Positions 20,053 to 29,068 of a stretch of DNA of 64,000 bases are shown in pieces. Source of the stretch: UBA721 sp002705165 (GTDB lineage: Bacteria > Planctomycetota > Planctomycetia > Pirellulales > Pirellulaceae). Made by a program: the position numbers and the translations under genes. Below the pieces are notes generated by a model. It worked only from the letters and a program-made list of their open reading frames with translations. It did no database searches and was not told where the DNA came from. Each line of letters starts with the position of its first letter. Positions within the stretch are counted from its first letter, which is position 1. Where the stretch lies: positions 682,001 to 746,000 of the forward strand of contig JBJLEF010000001.1 in the NCBI GenBank assembly GCA_045565995.1. The letters run 5' to 3'.

Positions 20053-20362
20053 AATTGAACCTTTCCTGGAGGAGCTGACGATTCATCAACATAGTAACCA
20101 TTGAACACGTGGGCCATTTCAAACCTGACCTCATCTCGGCCACATTCAACCAGCTTAACAAATTACAACACAAACTGCTTGGTTGGCTAATACCGCTGGC
20201 TCCAACTCTTCAGAACTTGTTTTTGGAAAGCCGACTGAGAAATTTGGAAAACCTTTGGAAACGGAATTAACTGAAATGGTACTAAATAAGATGGTTCATG
20301 CGGCTACAAACGCAGGAAACCCCGCTAATACTGCTATCAACGAGGTTTCTGAATTAGTCGAG
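20053..20362. other. Gap beside tRNA-Arg, with a doubtful ORF
   Basis: A plus-strand frame opens here (first start TTG 20183) and encodes about 80 residues, but it has no ribosome site and its end runs through the antisense strand of the tRNA gene. It reads like protein (LTEMVLNKMVHAATNAGN...) up to the tRNA and could be a remnant. Nothing else is seen. Confidence 0.35.
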
Positions 20363-20436
20363 TACATCCGGAGGGATTCGAACCCCCAACCCTCGGTTCC
20401 GAAGACCGATGCTCTATCCAGTTGAGCTACGGATGC
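20363..20436 (-). tRNA. tRNA-Arg (anticodon TCG)
   Basis: The minus strand folds as a 74-nt tRNA. Acceptor GCATCCG pairs with CGGATGT (final G-U), the D arm has GCTC/GAGC, and the anticodon stem TCGGT/ACCGA encloses loop CTTCGGA with anticodon TCG. The T loop is TTCGAAT. CCA is not encoded. Confidence 0.96.
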
Positions 20437-20494
20437 AAATAGGAATTAGTTGTCAAAATATCAGCAACTGAAGTAATGTCAAGAGTGGGCGATC

Positions 20495-21652
20495 TTAGTT
20501 CGTCACACGTCGAGGCACATAGTCATGGTCCCGTTTGCGAATCAATTCTGCCGTAATTATCTTGTCCGGTTGCAGCTTCGCATCCGGCATTTCAGGATTG
20601 ACCTTTGTAATTTGCCGAACAATCTCCAGTCCTTCAATCACACGCCCGAAGCACGTGTGCTTCCCATTCAGATTGGCTGTCGGTCGGAAGGTGATAAAGA
20701 ACTGAGAGCCTCCTGTATTTGGTCCGCCATGAGCCATACCAAGTGACCCTGTGAAAAATTTACGATGGTCGTTACGGGTCAGACACTCGCAATAAATCCG
20801 ATAACCAGGCCCACCAGAACCATCACCTTTCGGACAGCCGGTCTGAGCCATAAAGTTCTCTAAGACTCGATGGAACTTCAATCCGTCGTAGTACCCTTGC
20901 TCAACCAAATTAACAAAGTTCCCGACTGTCTCGGGTGCTTCGTTTTCGAACAGCTCAATTACAATCTCACCTTTACCAGTCGTGAGTTTCACGCGTGGCA
21001 AGTCATCCGCCTCCGCTTCTGCTGTTCGAATCTCTGCTTCCCGCTTCCAAAAATCGGCATAGCCCTTCTTTACTTCACCATAGTAGTTGCGGCCCATCTG
21101 AGAAATCTCGCCGACCTGTTCAGCTCGCTTAAACGCTTCTTCCGCCTCCGCAAATTTATGAGTGGCGAAACGTGAGATACCGATCATATCATGCAACTTA
21201 CGTTCGGTACTTCCTGCTTCCAACATGGAAACACTAATATGTTCACAGGTTTCATAATCATCCGCCAACAAGGCCTCACCGGCTAATTCGATCAACATCC
21301 GAACCAACGCTCGATCTCGAGTCTGGGGATTTTCAATAAATGCTGCGAGGGCAGCCGACCTTAGTTTTGGAAATAACACGTCACCTTGAGAAACAACTTC
21401 TACCCACTGTTTTCGAATTCCTGGAATCTGCGATGGTTTGGCGCTATCAAACTCCGCCCTTAGCTGCTGCAGATCTTTCATCATCTGCTTCCATTCAGCA
21501 AGCTTAGAGTCATAAGCTTTACGAGCCGGCCCCTGCTCGGCGGAAGCTTCCGCAGGCTGACCCTCTTTTTGTTGGAGAGTTATCGCGAATACATTAGCTG
21601 CGGCGGCAACAAAAAGAAACAATACGCAACTGGTGACAATACGATTCTTCAT
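20495..21652 (-). CDS. Secreted cyclophilin-type peptidyl-prolyl isomerase
   Basis: The protein is 385 residues from ATG 21652, beginning with a signal peptide (MKNRIVTSCVLFLFVAAAA). An in-frame ATG at 21691 would add 13 residues before it and is less likely. Residues about 30-215 are helical and charged with a TPR-like feel. The C-terminal 170 residues are a cyclophilin domain with FHRVLENFMAQTGCPKGDG, FFTGSLGMAHGGPNTGGSQFFI and the TANLNGKHTCFGRV segment. It should catalyse proline isomerisation of exported proteins. It stands between tRNA-Arg and the divergent rsmD. Confidence 0.92.
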   Translation of the reverse strand: MKNRIVTSCVLFLFVAAAANVFAITLQQKEGQPAEASAEQGPARKAYDSKLAEWKQMMKDLQQLRAEFDSAKPSQIPGIRKQWVEVVSQGDVLFPKLRSAALAAFIENPQTRDRALVRMLIELAGEALLADDYETCEHISVSMLEAGSTERKLHDMIGISRFATHKFAEAEEAFKRAEQVGEISQMGRNYYGEVKKGYADFWKREAEIRTAEAEADDLPRVKLTTGKGEIVIELFENEAPETVGNFVNLVEQGYYDGLKFHRVLENFMAQTGCPKGDGSGGPGYRIYCECLTRNDHRKFFTGSLGMAHGGPNTGGSQFFITFRPTANLNGKHTCFGRVIEGLEIVRQITKVNPEMPDAKLQPDKIITAELIRKRDHDYVPRRVTN

Positions 21653-21930
21653 CTGGGAACCTGAATATTGAATTAAGACAGAAGTAAACATCTTCTTTAT
21701 TTCTTAAGCCTAGCACCTCTGACTGGCGAAAAAGACTTCGAGCATTTGTTGTTATACGAACAAACGGAAGAATTGCCCATATGACCGGCATGACTGATAC
21801 GTCTGGAATATCCTACGTCATGAATCACGAATTGGATCACTACCAATTCTCTTTGTCTGTCGCTAGGCTGAAGGACATGAATCGTCGCAGTAAGAAACTC
21901 GGTCGTACCCGCCAGCTCAAAGAAGCTTCG

Positions 21931-22518
21931 ATGCAAACGAAATTACGCATCATCGGAGGTAAATATGGTGGACGACAAATCCAATACAGCGGTGAGCAAC
22001 GTACTCGTCCGATGAAGAACCGAGTGCGTGAAGCAATGTTCAATCTAGTCGGGCCCTGGGTCAAAGGGACATATACTATCGACTTGTTCGCCGGTACGGG
22101 CGCCGTCGGACTCGAATCCGTCAGCCGGGGTTCCGTCGGAGCGACACTCATCGAAAAACATTTTCCAACAGCTCGAATGATCCGTGATAATGTTCGCACC
22201 TTGGAATTAGAGTCGACCGTGGAAGTAGTTTCTGGCGATGCGTTCCACTGGCTCGAACACCGCATGCCAAGCCAGTTCCAGCCTCCGTCGAATACTCCCT
22301 GGGCTATATTCTTCTGCCCTCCTTATGACTTCTTTCTCAACCGACAGGAAGAAATGCTGAATATGATTCAGACGATGATGGATCGAGCTCCCACGGGAAG
22401 CCATGTGATCGTCGAAAGTGATACTCAGTTTTCAGACGAACTCCTGCCTTATGCCGGGCAGTGGGATGTAAGGACTTACCCGCCCGCGGTTCTGATGTTA
22501 TTAGAGAAATTCAAGTAA
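21931..22518 (+). CDS. rsmD: 16S rRNA (guanine966-N2)-methyltransferase RsmD family
   Basis: RsmD methylates G966 of 16S rRNA in the small subunit. From ATG 21931 the protein is 195 residues and starts MQTKLRIIGGKYGGR, matching the family's usual opening. Further in-frame starts lie at 21877 and 21781 but would add sequence not typical of RsmD. Motif I is IDLFAGTGAVGLESVSRG. The catalytic motif IV reads FFCPPYDFF, with Cys in the position that is normally Asp or Asn. The protein ends normally. The fold is clear; whether catalysis is intact is discussed in the findings. Confidence 0.85.
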   Translation: MQTKLRIIGGKYGGRQIQYSGEQRTRPMKNRVREAMFNLVGPWVKGTYTIDLFAGTGAVGLESVSRGSVGATLIEKHFPTARMIRDNVRTLELESTVEVVSGDAFHWLEHRMPSQFQPPSNTPWAIFFCPPYDFFLNRQEEMLNMIQTMMDRAPTGSHVIVESDTQFSDELLPYAGQWDVRTYPPAVLMLLEKFK

Positions 22519-22616
22519 ACCGGATTGTTGTTTGTTCTTCCGCATTTAACCTCATCGAACCTGTCCTCAAACTACCGAAGTCAACTTCCAGATTTCAGCA
22601 CCAAGCTCTTTTCAGC

Positions 22617-22904
22617 TTACGAATCTCGTTTTCTCAGAGCGAGGATCCACCCGCCAACAAATAACGCCACGACGGACAAGGGAATAACAAATTTGAGAAT
22701 TCGGGTGCTCATCTCAATCTGATCACTCACCCCTTCATATTCTGCAGCAAGCTCAGCTCGGTCCCAGGCTAGAAACGAACCAACGGCCAGTATCAACCCC
22801 CAAACGGCAACGGAAACAATGAGCCACTTGGTAACCGTCCTGCGTGTTGCCATTTCTGTCGGAGAAATTTCTTCGTTTTGATTTGGTTCAGCTTGAATAT
22901 CCAT
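22617..22904 (-). CDS. Small two-helix membrane protein
   Basis: The protein has 95 residues, two membrane segments (WLIVSVAVWGLILAVGSFLA and ILKFVIPLSVVALFVGGWIL) and a short acidic N-terminus. Its ATG at 22904 overlaps the end of the radical SAM gene by 17 bp, so it is probably translated by coupling with that gene. No family is recognised. It converges on rsmD. Confidence 0.75.
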   Translation of the reverse strand: MDIQAEPNQNEEISPTEMATRRTVTKWLIVSVAVWGLILAVGSFLAWDRAELAAEYEGVSDQIEMSTRILKFVIPLSVVALFVGGWILALRKRDS

Positions 22905-23754
22905 AATATCCCACCGATTGAATTCCTGTTTTTGAGGTCACCAGTTCAACGATACGATCAACTTCTGAGTCTGCCAATGGGGTAACATAAGATTCAGCCG
23001 GCAGTCTGGCAATCGTATAAATCTGGACCAGCGAAATCTCTCCACCCTGCTGGCGTATATGGGAAAGTCGCTGACAAAACATCTCCAACTCATTATCACC
23101 GGGCCCTTGATCATTCACTTTCATAAATAGAGACTGAATCACGATCGGCCGGATGCTGGCTGCCTGTTCAATATTATCCAGAACCCGCTGAAAGGGAATG
23201 CTCGTACGTTCGATCAATCTGTAGTACTCTTCTGACCCCGCATCAAGCTTGGCCCAGATTTCACCCTGATTAGCATCCATGATCTCCAAACCACGCTGAA
23301 CATGGTCCCGATGGAACATACTTGCATTCGTGATCAACACCATCTTCACCGAGTCCAGACCATGCTTTTGCTTGAGCTCAGCACAAGACTGGATGATTTC
23401 ATCAAAGTTCTTGTAGGTCGTTGGCTCTCCATCACCCGAAAATGCGATATCGTTGAGTCTTTGGAGGGCGGGCGGGACTGCGGAAAACTGCTCGGTACTG
23501 AATAATTTACCTGAGACAACCAACCCCAACATGTCATCCAGTTCCGTTAAGAGCTGGCCCATTTCCACAAATCGAGTTTCGCTGCTTGTCATACGGTCAA
23601 CCTGACAATAGATACAGTCGAAATTACAGACTTTATCTGGGTTTAGATTAACGCCTATCGACACACCCTGACTACGCCGGCTAAGAACCGGATAGACAAA
23701 TCGATTCATCTCAAACGATCGCTCGTGGGACGTATGAAGCACATTCTTCTGCAT
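22888..23754 (-). CDS. Radical SAM protein (COG0731-like)
   Basis: The protein has 288 residues. The iron-sulfur motif is CNFDCIYCQVD, a Cys-x3-Cys-x2-Cys cluster that binds the [4Fe-4S] and S-adenosylmethionine, preceded by GVSIGVNLNPDKV. The region around AFSGDGEPTTYKNFDEI matches the family's SAM-binding GE motif. It resembles the COG0731 group related to wybutosine-type Fe-S oxidoreductases, but bacterial members have no settled function. ATG 23754 starts it. Its last 17 bp overlap the small membrane protein, so the two are likely coexpressed. Confidence 0.85.
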   Translation of the reverse strand: MQKNVLHTSHERSFEMNRFVYPVLSRRSQGVSIGVNLNPDKVCNFDCIYCQVDRMTSSETRFVEMGQLLTELDDMLGLVVSGKLFSTEQFSAVPPALQRLNDIAFSGDGEPTTYKNFDEIIQSCAELKQKHGLDSVKMVLITNASMFHRDHVQRGLEIMDANQGEIWAKLDAGSEEYYRLIERTSIPFQRVLDNIEQAASIRPIVIQSLFMKVNDQGPGDNELEMFCQRLSHIRQQGGEISLVQIYTIARLPAESYVTPLADSEVDRIVELVTSKTGIQSVGYYGYSS

Positions 23755-23826
23755 GCTTACTATTATACCGTCCTTCTTGATTTCGTCTTCCCAATCTGGG
23801 GTGCAAATCCCTGAGAACTGACGGAA

Positions 23827-26154
23827 CTACCGCTCAGTTGAATCTTCAACGGATGCCGTGACTGGCTTCTTATCGGTGATAGCAAAAGTTAGCCAACCCT
23901 GATTAATTTCAAAGAGCTCAACTCCGCTAGTCTCCATACTTGGGTGCTGCGTAATGTTTTCCCCGAGTAGCGTCAGGGTTCGAGTCGAAGGTAGTACCTT
24001 GTTAAAAATCGTCTGTAATGCAATTCGATCTCCAAGTCGTAAACCTTTACCAAGAATCTGAATAACACCATGACGCTCAAGGGTTCCACTAATGGCATCT
24101 GAAGACGGGGCGTACTCCGCCAAAATAGCAAAGTTTCTCCAACCGACTCGCTTGTTCTGCAACTGACGCATCTGAATCATCAGTTGTACTTTACCTTTGT
24201 AAAATCGAATTCGAACCGATTCCCTCTCCATGAAACGAACCATGACCGTCTCTGGTATATCCATTGGCACCTCGAAATTATCCATCCCAAGTTGTTCAGC
24301 AATTCTCGCCATCACGTCGACGAGTTGACCGGACTTCCCATCAAGCTCCAGATTGTGGAGCAGATTATTCATCGCTGATTCATGGACCTGAATTCCTACA
24401 AGCGTCTCTGCCGGGATCTCAGGATGAAAGCCATGGGCGGCTAACTGATGAATACCGGCCAGTCGATAATCGATCGCAAGCTTGTTATCCACCGTATGTA
24501 ATTGAGTAGCGACCGGGCGTAAGTTGAGATCCTGCATGGGCTCCAGCCAACGTGAATTGTACGTCTGTTCCATTTTGCTCATTTGGTTCACAACTTTGTC
24601 ATCAAGCGTATCGGTCGCCTGTTGGCGAATTCGCAGATCCATCGCTTTGGCGGCCGACTTTTCTTTCTGTTTGTACTGATTCTTCGCCATGTTACGAGCA
24701 ATGCCGCCAAGCAGTGAATTATCGTAGTCTGTTTCAAAGTTGACGAGCTTACTCTCGCTCTGAACATCCGCTAATGTTTCGCCAAACTCGATACCGCTTG
24801 GCGAAATCATAATCTTTTTATTAGCCTGAAAAGAAGCTGAAGCTTCATTTTCAAAGACGGCAGCACCTTTGGTCGACGTGGTGCGCGACTCAATTTCTCC
24901 CTGAGCATCCAACCCGATTACCCACCGCCCGTCATCTTCCAGCAGTTGCACATTCAAACGTGAGGTAGTGTCACTAGTACCTTCAACACGAGCACCTAAC
25001 ACTTTATCTTCAATCGGAGCCGACACCTGAGTCTCTGACGGAATCAATCGATTAATAAACTCTTCCGCAATTCGAATACGGATATTCCCGGCACGGTAAC
25101 GCTCCTCGAGCATCGCTCCAAGACTAGCTACATTATCATCAAGTGACCAGCGAATTACCTGAAACGTGTTGGCAATAGGAACCGCTCGATAATTGTAACG
25201 ACTGCTTTCGAATAACTCGATATCACGCATGAGCTTTGGATAATCGACTGGTTCAACACACCACTGACGCAATCCAAATTCCAAGCTGGTAAAGGCTTCT
25301 TCCTGAAGCAATGACTTTTGTTCAGGTGTAAGCGAACGTGCATGCATGCGTAATAGGATTCGCTGAGCTTCCTTGCCACGAGCAGCAACATCAACACCGT
25401 CGTCACGAGTCACATACTGACGCAACTCATCCAGATTCAAATAGACCTGCCAATTATCAGCTTCATCAGATCCAACCAGTCGTTCCTCGATCCCTTCAAT
25501 GGCCGCTGCCACCTGGTCTCGTGAGGAACCCGGAGTCTCCACGGATACTTGTTGATTGGAAACAATCGTTTGTATTGCGTGCCAGATTTCAAGTCGAGTA
25601 TCCAGTCCGACAAGTGTCTTTTGCATGACAACCATCGGCTCACCAGTCGGCACTTTGGAAAGAAGCACCTGCCCCTGCTCATGAGCAACTCGCAAGGACG
25701 CCAAGACTCGCACAGACTCGACAGAACCTAGACCACGAACCGCCGGGAATGCTTCCAGTGAATCCAAAAGTCCCTGGGCCCAATCAGAGAGCACTGCAAT
25801 CGTTGCCAACTGTTTCAATTGACGCTGAAGTTGCGGAGACTGAGGCCAGCATTCTGGCTGGGGATCAATCGGCTCCCCTTCTGCCTGGTCGATCGCCTTC
25901 GGTGTCGACATATCAACTGCAGATTTCTCTTGAGATTCTGATCTCGCTACCAAAAACACATCCGACATGTCCATCGTTTCAGACATTCCCGCCGAACCGT
26001 CAGCTGCTCGTTGCATCATATCCTTAGCCGAAGGAACCCGAGGAATCGTAACACTCCGGGCTTCCAGAGGCTTTGGTGTCGGCGTATCTTCCTCCAAGAA
26101 CTTTTGCGGCATCTTCGTTTCCAACAAAGCGACTTGCTGTGGCTGCTTCAACAA
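23827..26154 (-). CDS. Large unrecognised protein, main (C-terminal) part of a split frame
   Basis: This frame encodes up to 775 residues with no family I recognise. It is soluble-looking, with many Gln and Leu, and a C-terminal third with a beta-rich pattern (FNKVLPSTRTLTLLGENI, VELFEINQGWLTFAI). There are no transmembrane segments. The first start is TTG 26154, with ATG 26112 a better one. A stop lies just upstream near 26173. The preceding frame (26024-26599) supplies a membrane segment and overlaps by 131 bp, so the two are probably one protein of about 920 residues interrupted by a +1 frame change. Function unknown; may be envelope-associated. Confidence 0.7.
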   Translation of the reverse strand: MLKQPQQVALLETKMPQKFLEEDTPTPKPLEARSVTIPRVPSAKDMMQRAADGSAGMSETMDMSDVFLVARSESQEKSAVDMSTPKAIDQAEGEPIDPQPECWPQSPQLQRQLKQLATIAVLSDWAQGLLDSLEAFPAVRGLGSVESVRVLASLRVAHEQGQVLLSKVPTGEPMVVMQKTLVGLDTRLEIWHAIQTIVSNQQVSVETPGSSRDQVAAAIEGIEERLVGSDEADNWQVYLNLDELRQYVTRDDGVDVAARGKEAQRILLRMHARSLTPEQKSLLQEEAFTSLEFGLRQWCVEPVDYPKLMRDIELFESSRYNYRAVPIANTFQVIRWSLDDNVASLGAMLEERYRAGNIRIRIAEEFINRLIPSETQVSAPIEDKVLGARVEGTSDTTSRLNVQLLEDDGRWVIGLDAQGEIESRTTSTKGAAVFENEASASFQANKKIMISPSGIEFGETLADVQSESKLVNFETDYDNSLLGGIARNMAKNQYKQKEKSAAKAMDLRIRQQATDTLDDKVVNQMSKMEQTYNSRWLEPMQDLNLRPVATQLHTVDNKLAIDYRLAGIHQLAAHGFHPEIPAETLVGIQVHESAMNNLLHNLELDGKSGQLVDVMARIAEQLGMDNFEVPMDIPETVMVRFMERESVRIRFYKGKVQLMIQMRQLQNKRVGWRNFAILAEYAPSSDAISGTLERHGVIQILGKGLRLGDRIALQTIFNKVLPSTRTLTLLGENITQHPSMETSGVELFEINQGWLTFAITDKKPVTASVEDSTER

Positions 26155-26599
26155 CCACTGAACCGATTTCTAACAACGAATCAATCAATACTTTTTCTAT
26201 GTCTTCGGTTACCAATACCCCAGGAGTTGTTATCACAGATTCTACTCCAGCTTCTGCCGCCAATTGCTCAACGGCATCCACCAAGATAGGAATCGCCAAC
26301 TCTTCGCTCACAGCAACTTCTTCCACTTCTGTAGGCTTCGTTAGTAAAGCATGACGCTGAAGAATCTGCTGTATATCAACGACCTCGTCATCTCCCAAAG
26401 GAACAACTATCGACTCCTTTAGCTCTGCTGCTAATGAAGATTCAGCCTCCAACGCCTCTTCGGCGATTGGAGAAAATCGGTCAAACGCTCCAATCGATAA
26501 TGTGAATAGGAATAGACAGAAGACCATTAAATACGGTGAACTGGGTTGCTTTGTGGTCACGAGCTTTGTTCTCTTTTCTCTTCGATCCGACAGTCTCAA
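26024..26599 (-). CDS. N-terminal part of the same split protein (membrane anchor)
   Basis: This frame of up to 191 residues begins with TTG 26599, or ATG 26527, followed by a hydrophobic segment (LMVFCLFLFTLSIGAF) like a signal anchor. An acidic stretch (EEALEAESSLAAELKESIVV) follows, then helical sequence to a TAA at 26024. Its last about 35 residues differ in character from the rest, while the overlapping +1 frame there reads naturally (PTPKPLEARSVTIPRVPS). This suggests the true protein switches frame near 26120-26170 into the next gene. A separate small anchored protein is the alternative. Confidence 0.55.
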   Translation of the reverse strand: MRLSDRREKRTKLVTTKQPSSPYLMVFCLFLFTLSIGAFDRFSPIAEEALEAESSLAAELKESIVVPLGDDEVVDIQQILQRHALLTKPTEVEEVAVSEELAIPILVDAVEQLAAEAGVESVITTPGVLVTEDIEKVLIDSLLEIGSVVVEAATASRFVGNEDAAKVLGGRYADTKASGSPECYDSSGSFG

Positions 26600-26789
26600 C
26601 TATCATGCGATCTGGCTCAATCCGCCTGTCCAATTTCACATGGTAGAAGCATATCGGAAACGCAAAATGCATCTCTACAACTAGTAAAATCGGAATATAC
26701 CGACTAAAGAGTAAAACCCGATTTCAATTAAGAAGGCAGAAAAATCCGCTCGAGGCAGGAAAATAGGCAAACTAGGGGAAGCCTGCGGG

Positions 26790-27176
26790 TTAGGAGTCTA
26801 TTTCTTGACCATTTTGATTGATTAACACCGTATCGTGATGCTCATAAGAAGGAGCACAGCAGCATAGAAAAAGCAGTATCTGCTCCCCGGAATTTCGGAT
26901 CGTATGAATCGCTCCAGGTGGAATCGCAATCGCATCACCAGGACCGACCGGTTGCGTTTCCTTCCCAATCGTCATCTCACCCACTCCCTCAAGAATGTAA
27001 TAAATCTCTTCGGTCAGTGGATGATAATGCGGTTGAGTTTCCAACCCTGGAGCAATCCGCGCCTCGGCCAGACTTTGTTTGCTTATGACTGAATTTCGAT
27101 GAGCTAGCAATTCGCGGATCACTGAACCATCCTTCGTGGTGAAGGCCGGCACATCATTGATATTGTGGATGTCCAT
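26790..27176 (-). CDS. Cupin-domain protein
   Basis: The 128-residue protein is a single small beta-barrel cupin. The first metal motif is HYHPLTEEIYYILEGVGEM (His, His, Glu) and the second is PPGAIHTIRNSG with its His. Such proteins are often metal-dependent dioxygenases, isomerases or sugar-nucleotide enzymes, and the motif alone does not tell which. The C-terminus has three successive Cys (LFLCCCAPSYEHHD), unusual for this fold. It stands apart from its neighbours, with about 190 bp on one side and 175 bp on the other. Confidence 0.85.
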   Translation of the reverse strand: MDIHNINDVPAFTTKDGSVIRELLAHRNSVISKQSLAEARIAPGLETQPHYHPLTEEIYYILEGVGEMTIGKETQPVGPGDAIAIPPGAIHTIRNSGEQILLFLCCCAPSYEHHDTVLINQNGQEIDS

Positions 27177-27351
27177 ATCTACTTATTTGATATTTCTATT
27201 CGCTTCAACCGAAACTTTGAACTGACTGGCTGGTTTAGTATTCGTCAGCTATTCAGGATCCCTGGTGTTCTAGTACCCGTTTACACTACATCCTGGATAG
27301 CTGACTTTTTGCGCTTGGAGACAATGTTTACCCACAAGACAATAACTTCCA

Positions 27352-28089
27352 TTAGTCGTTATCTTTTTCCTGAGCTTTCTCGTCTTTATCATCACCTTCT
27401 TTATTACCGTCCGGCTGCGGCTGTACATAACCAAATGGTAAAGCGGCCGTCACTTTAAGAGAAGTCGCTTTAGCCCGCATGAGCTGCGCCTGAGGGGTAT
27501 AGTACCAGGCGTTGACTTCGACTTTATCGCCAACGCGGGCCAAAGTTGGATTGTTCATTTTGACTCTAATTGTGATCTTATCTGCCATCGGCACTGTTGT
27601 TTGAAAACCGGGACCTGAGACAGTCATTTTTGAATCTTTGATATTCACGAGTCTTCCCGAAATCAAATACCGAGCCGTTTGTTCGGATGGTTCCGTCTTG
27701 TCACCACCAAACAGTTCCTTATTCGCTCCAGCGATCCCATCCATCTGGATTCCCAGTTTCGTTTCCTTGTTGGGCTGAAAAACCTGCATGTCTTTAATGG
27801 CGGCCTGGGCTACACCTTTAGAATTGAAGATGCCAGTAAAACTCACATACGCCCCGCGCTGTAACCAGCGCAGTTCAGCCTGTCCCAGCACTTCCACATA
27901 TTGTGCATTATCCGGCAAGAAGATCGTCCACTTCTGTCCCGAGTCCAACTCTACATAATAACCAGCGTTAAAGAGACCAATAATTTTACCGTCCGTGCGT
28001 AGGGTTTCTTTCGGAATTTGCTGTTCCTGCGCCTGTATACCTGCAAAAGAAGTCAATATTATCGAAAGGAGAAGTAGTTTTCGTAGCAT
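27352..28089 (-). CDS. Secreted protein of unknown function
   Basis: The protein has 245 residues and opens with a signal peptide (MLRKLLLLSIILTSFAGIQA). Two repeated segments with OB/beta-barrel character follow (GKIIGLFNAGYYVELDSG... and SGRLVNIKDSKMTVSG...). The C-terminus is a charged tail (PDGNKEGDDKDEKAQEKDND). I recognise no family. It starts at ATG 28089, about 90 bp from and divergent to the panB start region. A periplasmic or cell-surface role is inferred only from the signal. Confidence 0.75.
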   Translation of the reverse strand: MLRKLLLLSIILTSFAGIQAQEQQIPKETLRTDGKIIGLFNAGYYVELDSGQKWTIFLPDNAQYVEVLGQAELRWLQRGAYVSFTGIFNSKGVAQAAIKDMQVFQPNKETKLGIQMDGIAGANKELFGGDKTEPSEQTARYLISGRLVNIKDSKMTVSGPGFQTTVPMADKITIRVKMNNPTLARVGDKVEVNAWYYTPQAQLMRAKATSLKVTAALPFGYVQPQPDGNKEGDDKDEKAQEKDND

Positions 28090-28256
28090 AAATTACACTT
28101 TCAGGAAACTGGGTAATTTGACGGGTCGCTGGATAGTTACGGCTTCTCAGGGTAGTCCTAACCGCACTACAATGAGGAACGTTGAGAGCGCGCAATGAGC
28201 CCTCAGGTACCTTTCCAATTATAGGCCCCAATGGAAGGAATTCATCAGGAATCTCC

Positions 28257-29054
28257 ATGAACGGTGTTAAAAGACAGATAACGGTTCCAAAGTTTGTTAG
28301 CTTCAAGCAACAAGGCCACCGTATTTCTATGCTAACGGCTTATGACTACCTGTCCGCAAAAATCCTGGACGAAGCGAATATTGAAGCCATTCTCGTGGGC
28401 GACACCGTCGGCATGGTGTTTCAGGGACACGAGACAACATTGCCAGTGACACTGGATGATATCATTTATCACGCTGAGATCGTTGGTCGAGCCGTCCATC
28501 ACGCACTAGTGGTTGTCGACCTCCCATTTCCAACGCATCTTGTTGGTGACCAATCTGCTATCGCGTCAGCAGGCCGCATCCTCAAAGAAACGCGGTGTCA
28601 GGCGGTCAAGTTGGAAGGGGGAGCGGATCAGGCAGACACGATTGCGGCTTTGGTTTCTGCAGGCATACCTGTCATGGGACATATCGGTCTGCGTCCACAA
28701 AGCGTCCACACCATGGGCGGCTATAAAGTTCAACGGGATGAAGAGCAACTGTTGAGTGATGCATTAGCTGTTCAACAGGCGGGAGCCTTTTCAGTCGTTC
28801 TCGAATGTGTCCCGGCTGAACTCGCCGAAAAAATAACTCAGACACTCGACATCCCTACGATAGGGATCGGAGCGGGTAAACAATGCGATGGTCAGGTATT
28901 AGTCCTTACCGACATGCTCGGACTGACTCAGGAACCGCCTCGTTTTGTAAAAAAATATGCCGACCTGCAAAGCACCATTGCCAATGCCGCGTCGCGTTAT
29001 CGTGATGAGGTCCAATCCGGTGACTTTCCCGGTTCTGAACACTCTTACAAATAA
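28257..29054 (+). CDS. panB: 3-methyl-2-oxobutanoate hydroxymethyltransferase
   Basis: PanB transfers a hydroxymethyl group from 5,10-methylene-tetrahydrofolate to ketoisovalerate, the first step to pantothenate and CoA. From ATG 28257 the protein is 265 residues, close to family length. It holds MLTAYDYLSAKILDEA, ILVGDTVGMVFQG with the metal-binding Asp, and VMGHIGLRPQSVHTMGG. An AGGA six bases before ATG 28257 supports this start. A frame open to 28182 is longer but unsupported. The DUF255 gene follows after 14 bp, likely in one transcript. The pathway's later kinase gene coaX is also in this window but not linked. Confidence 0.95.
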   Translation: MNGVKRQITVPKFVSFKQQGHRISMLTAYDYLSAKILDEANIEAILVGDTVGMVFQGHETTLPVTLDDIIYHAEIVGRAVHHALVVVDLPFPTHLVGDQSAIASAGRILKETRCQAVKLEGGADQADTIAALVSAGIPVMGHIGLRPQSVHTMGGYKVQRDEEQLLSDALAVQQAGAFSVVLECVPAELAEKITQTLDIPTIGIGAGKQCDGQVLVLTDMLGLTQEPPRFVKKYADLQSTIANAASRYRDEVQSGDFPGSEHSYK

Positions 29055-29068
29055 AGAGCAACTTCGAT

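Noticed and set aside
19371..20436. Mobile element or integrase at the tRNA-Arg
   Set aside because: No integrase, transposase or direct repeat was found; only doubtful ORF remnants remain.
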